DNA of 7,296 nucleotides from Candidatus Omnitrophota bacterium (lineage in GTDB: Bacteria; Omnitrophota; Gorgyraeia; Gygaellales; Profunditerraquicolaceae). Below the pieces are notes generated by a model. The model was not told the DNA's origin. It did not search any database and worked only from the letters and a program-made list of their open reading frames with translations. The position numbers and the translations under genes are program-made. The stretch covers positions 1 through 7,296 of the forward strand of contig JAQTNM010000076.1 in NCBI GenBank assembly GCA_028713875.1, in the 5' to 3' direction. Positions 6,857 to 7,296 of the stretch are shown here, piece by piece (positions within the stretch are counted from its first letter, which is position 1; every line of letters starts with the position of its first letter).

Positions 6857-7296
6857 TAGTCACCTAAATCCATAAGCCGGGCATTAATAAGCATGCCGCT
6901 GGCAAAAACCCTGATCAGAACAGGGATATTTTCTTTATCGGGCAACAACACCATTGTCAACTGGGATTGATGATAAGGATTATTTTTGTCGCGCCTCCTG
7001 ATCGTCGCCTTAACCACGGCAATATTGCATGGTTTATTGCCGACGGACACCTGCCGCAGGCTGACAGTGCCTTTTAAGATATAATTTTTCTGATTGGTAT
7101 TGATATTCATCTCCACTTCTTTAATCTTATCCAGCTGCATACGGCGCAGGTTGAATATAGCAGAAAGGGGATCCTGCGTATCCGGAAGTATCTGGCGCTT
7201 GACCCCGGATATAGACATAATGCCATTATCCTGGTCATAGTATACCTCTTTGACTGTTTCCTGCCTGCCTGCCATTGTTACTCTCTGCTTAAATAA
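6856..7296 (-). CDS. DUF3108-like protein, C-terminal part (5' end outside the window)
   Basis: The frame is open to the right edge: 146 codons with seven more residues (LFKQRVT) before the first internal Met at 7275. I therefore annotate it as 5'-truncated instead of starting at that Met. DUF3108 proteins are usually well over 200 residues with a signal peptide, which would lie beyond the edge. The family resemblance is in LPDTQDPLSAIFNLRRMQL (counting from Met: residues 31-49), a conserved hydrophobic/Arg stretch, and the closing PVLIRVFASGMLINARLMDL (118-137), which matches the end of the domain where a beta strand precedes the final strand. The fold is thought to be a beta-barrel-like periplasmic domain; its biochemical role is not established. 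A weak GAGAG lies five bases ahead of the Met at 7275, so a 139-residue protein starting there cannot be excluded. The gene is coupled to the GT-C gene by TAATG, suggesting a part in envelope glycan assembly. Confidence 0.7.
   Translation of the reverse strand, partial: LFKQRVTMAGRQETVKEVYYDQDNGIMSISGVKRQILPDTQDPLSAIFNLRRMQLDKIKEVEMNINTNQKNYILKGTVSLRQVSVGNKPCNIAVVKATIRRRDKNNPYHQSQLTMVLLPDKENIPVLIRVFASGMLINARLMDLGD
6860..6865 (-). promoter_or_regulatory. Ribosome binding site for the GT-C gene
   Basis: On the minus strand this reads AGGTGA, only three bases before the ATG at 6856-6854 and inside the last codons of the DUF3108-like gene. The spacing is short, so translation may rely mostly on re-initiation at the TAATG junction. 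Confidence 0.45.

Larger units (their letters stand above)
1..7296 (-). other. Interior of a surface-polysaccharide biosynthesis operon
   Basis: Eight minus-strand genes follow one another with overlaps of 1, 4, 4, 26, 4 and 1 bases (plus the second GT2 start, also ATGA) and a single 18-base gap. No divergent gene, convincing hairpin-plus-T-run terminator or intergenic promoter space interrupts them. Both end genes are cut by the window, so the transcription unit extends beyond it. The content (sugar-nucleotide synthesis, five or more glycosyltransferases, one O-antigen ligase/polymerase) fits LPS or a related exported glycan. Confidence 0.8.

Noticed and set aside
7261..7273. CTGC tetranucleotide repeated three times, a possible slippage (phase variation) tract
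   Set aside because: Three units are too few for known tetranucleotide phase-variation tracts, and it encodes plain residues (A-G-R-Q region) within the DUF3108-like frame.
1..7296. CRISPR array, tRNA/rRNA gene, insertion sequence, integrase or toxin-antitoxin pair
   Set aside because: No spaced direct repeats, cloverleaf-like segments, terminal inverted repeats or related protein motifs were seen on either strand. Almost every base is used by the minus-strand genes.

Overview
The window is the interior of a densely packed, single-direction gene cluster for making a cell-surface polysaccharide (LPS O-antigen, core or capsule-like glycan). Everything reads on the minus strand, so transcription runs from the right edge to the left edge. 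In that order the genes are: the C-terminal part of a DUF3108-like protein (cut by the window edge); a 677-residue multi-membrane-pass GT-C-type glycosyltransferase; two adjacent DPM1-like family 2 glycosyltransferases (GT2); an O-antigen ligase/polymerase (Wzy_C/WaaL superfamily); a family 9 (heptosyltransferase-type) glycosyltransferase; a mannose-1-phosphate guanylyltransferase (ManC type); and the first 60 residues of a second GT9 protein, cut by the left edge.

Nearly every junction is an overlap: TAATG (1 base), ATGA (4 bases) twice, an 18-base gap, a 26-base overlap, ATGA again, then TGATG (1 base). I saw no promoter, terminator, RNA gene, repeat array or mobile element, and no stretch of more than about 20 bases lacks a gene. 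The cluster therefore probably continues past both edges as one long, translationally coupled operon.

A working model, which is inference: the ManC-type enzyme makes GDP-mannose. One or both DPM1-like enzymes, which lack membrane segments of their own, could charge a polyprenyl phosphate with mannose or another sugar. The large GT-C protein would use that lipid-linked sugar outside the cytoplasmic membrane. The two GT9 enzymes would add heptose-like or other sugars in the cytoplasm, and the Wzy_C/WaaL protein would polymerise the glycan or join it to lipid A-core. No flippase (Wzx), ABC exporter, chain-length regulator or phosphomannomutase is in the window.

The organism is a bacterium using the standard code (TGA is a stop in several genes). 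GT9 and O-antigen ligase-type genes point to a Gram-negative envelope. Base composition is moderate, with many Lys/Ile codons. The protein style resembles uncultivated Gram-negative lineages such as Candidatus Omnitrophota, but that is a low-confidence impression and not something the sequence proves. I found no clearly new biological system. The most useful leads are the possible self-contained GDP-mannose to polyprenyl-sugar to GT-C route, and a GT9 enzyme with Glu where the family's catalytic Asp is expected.
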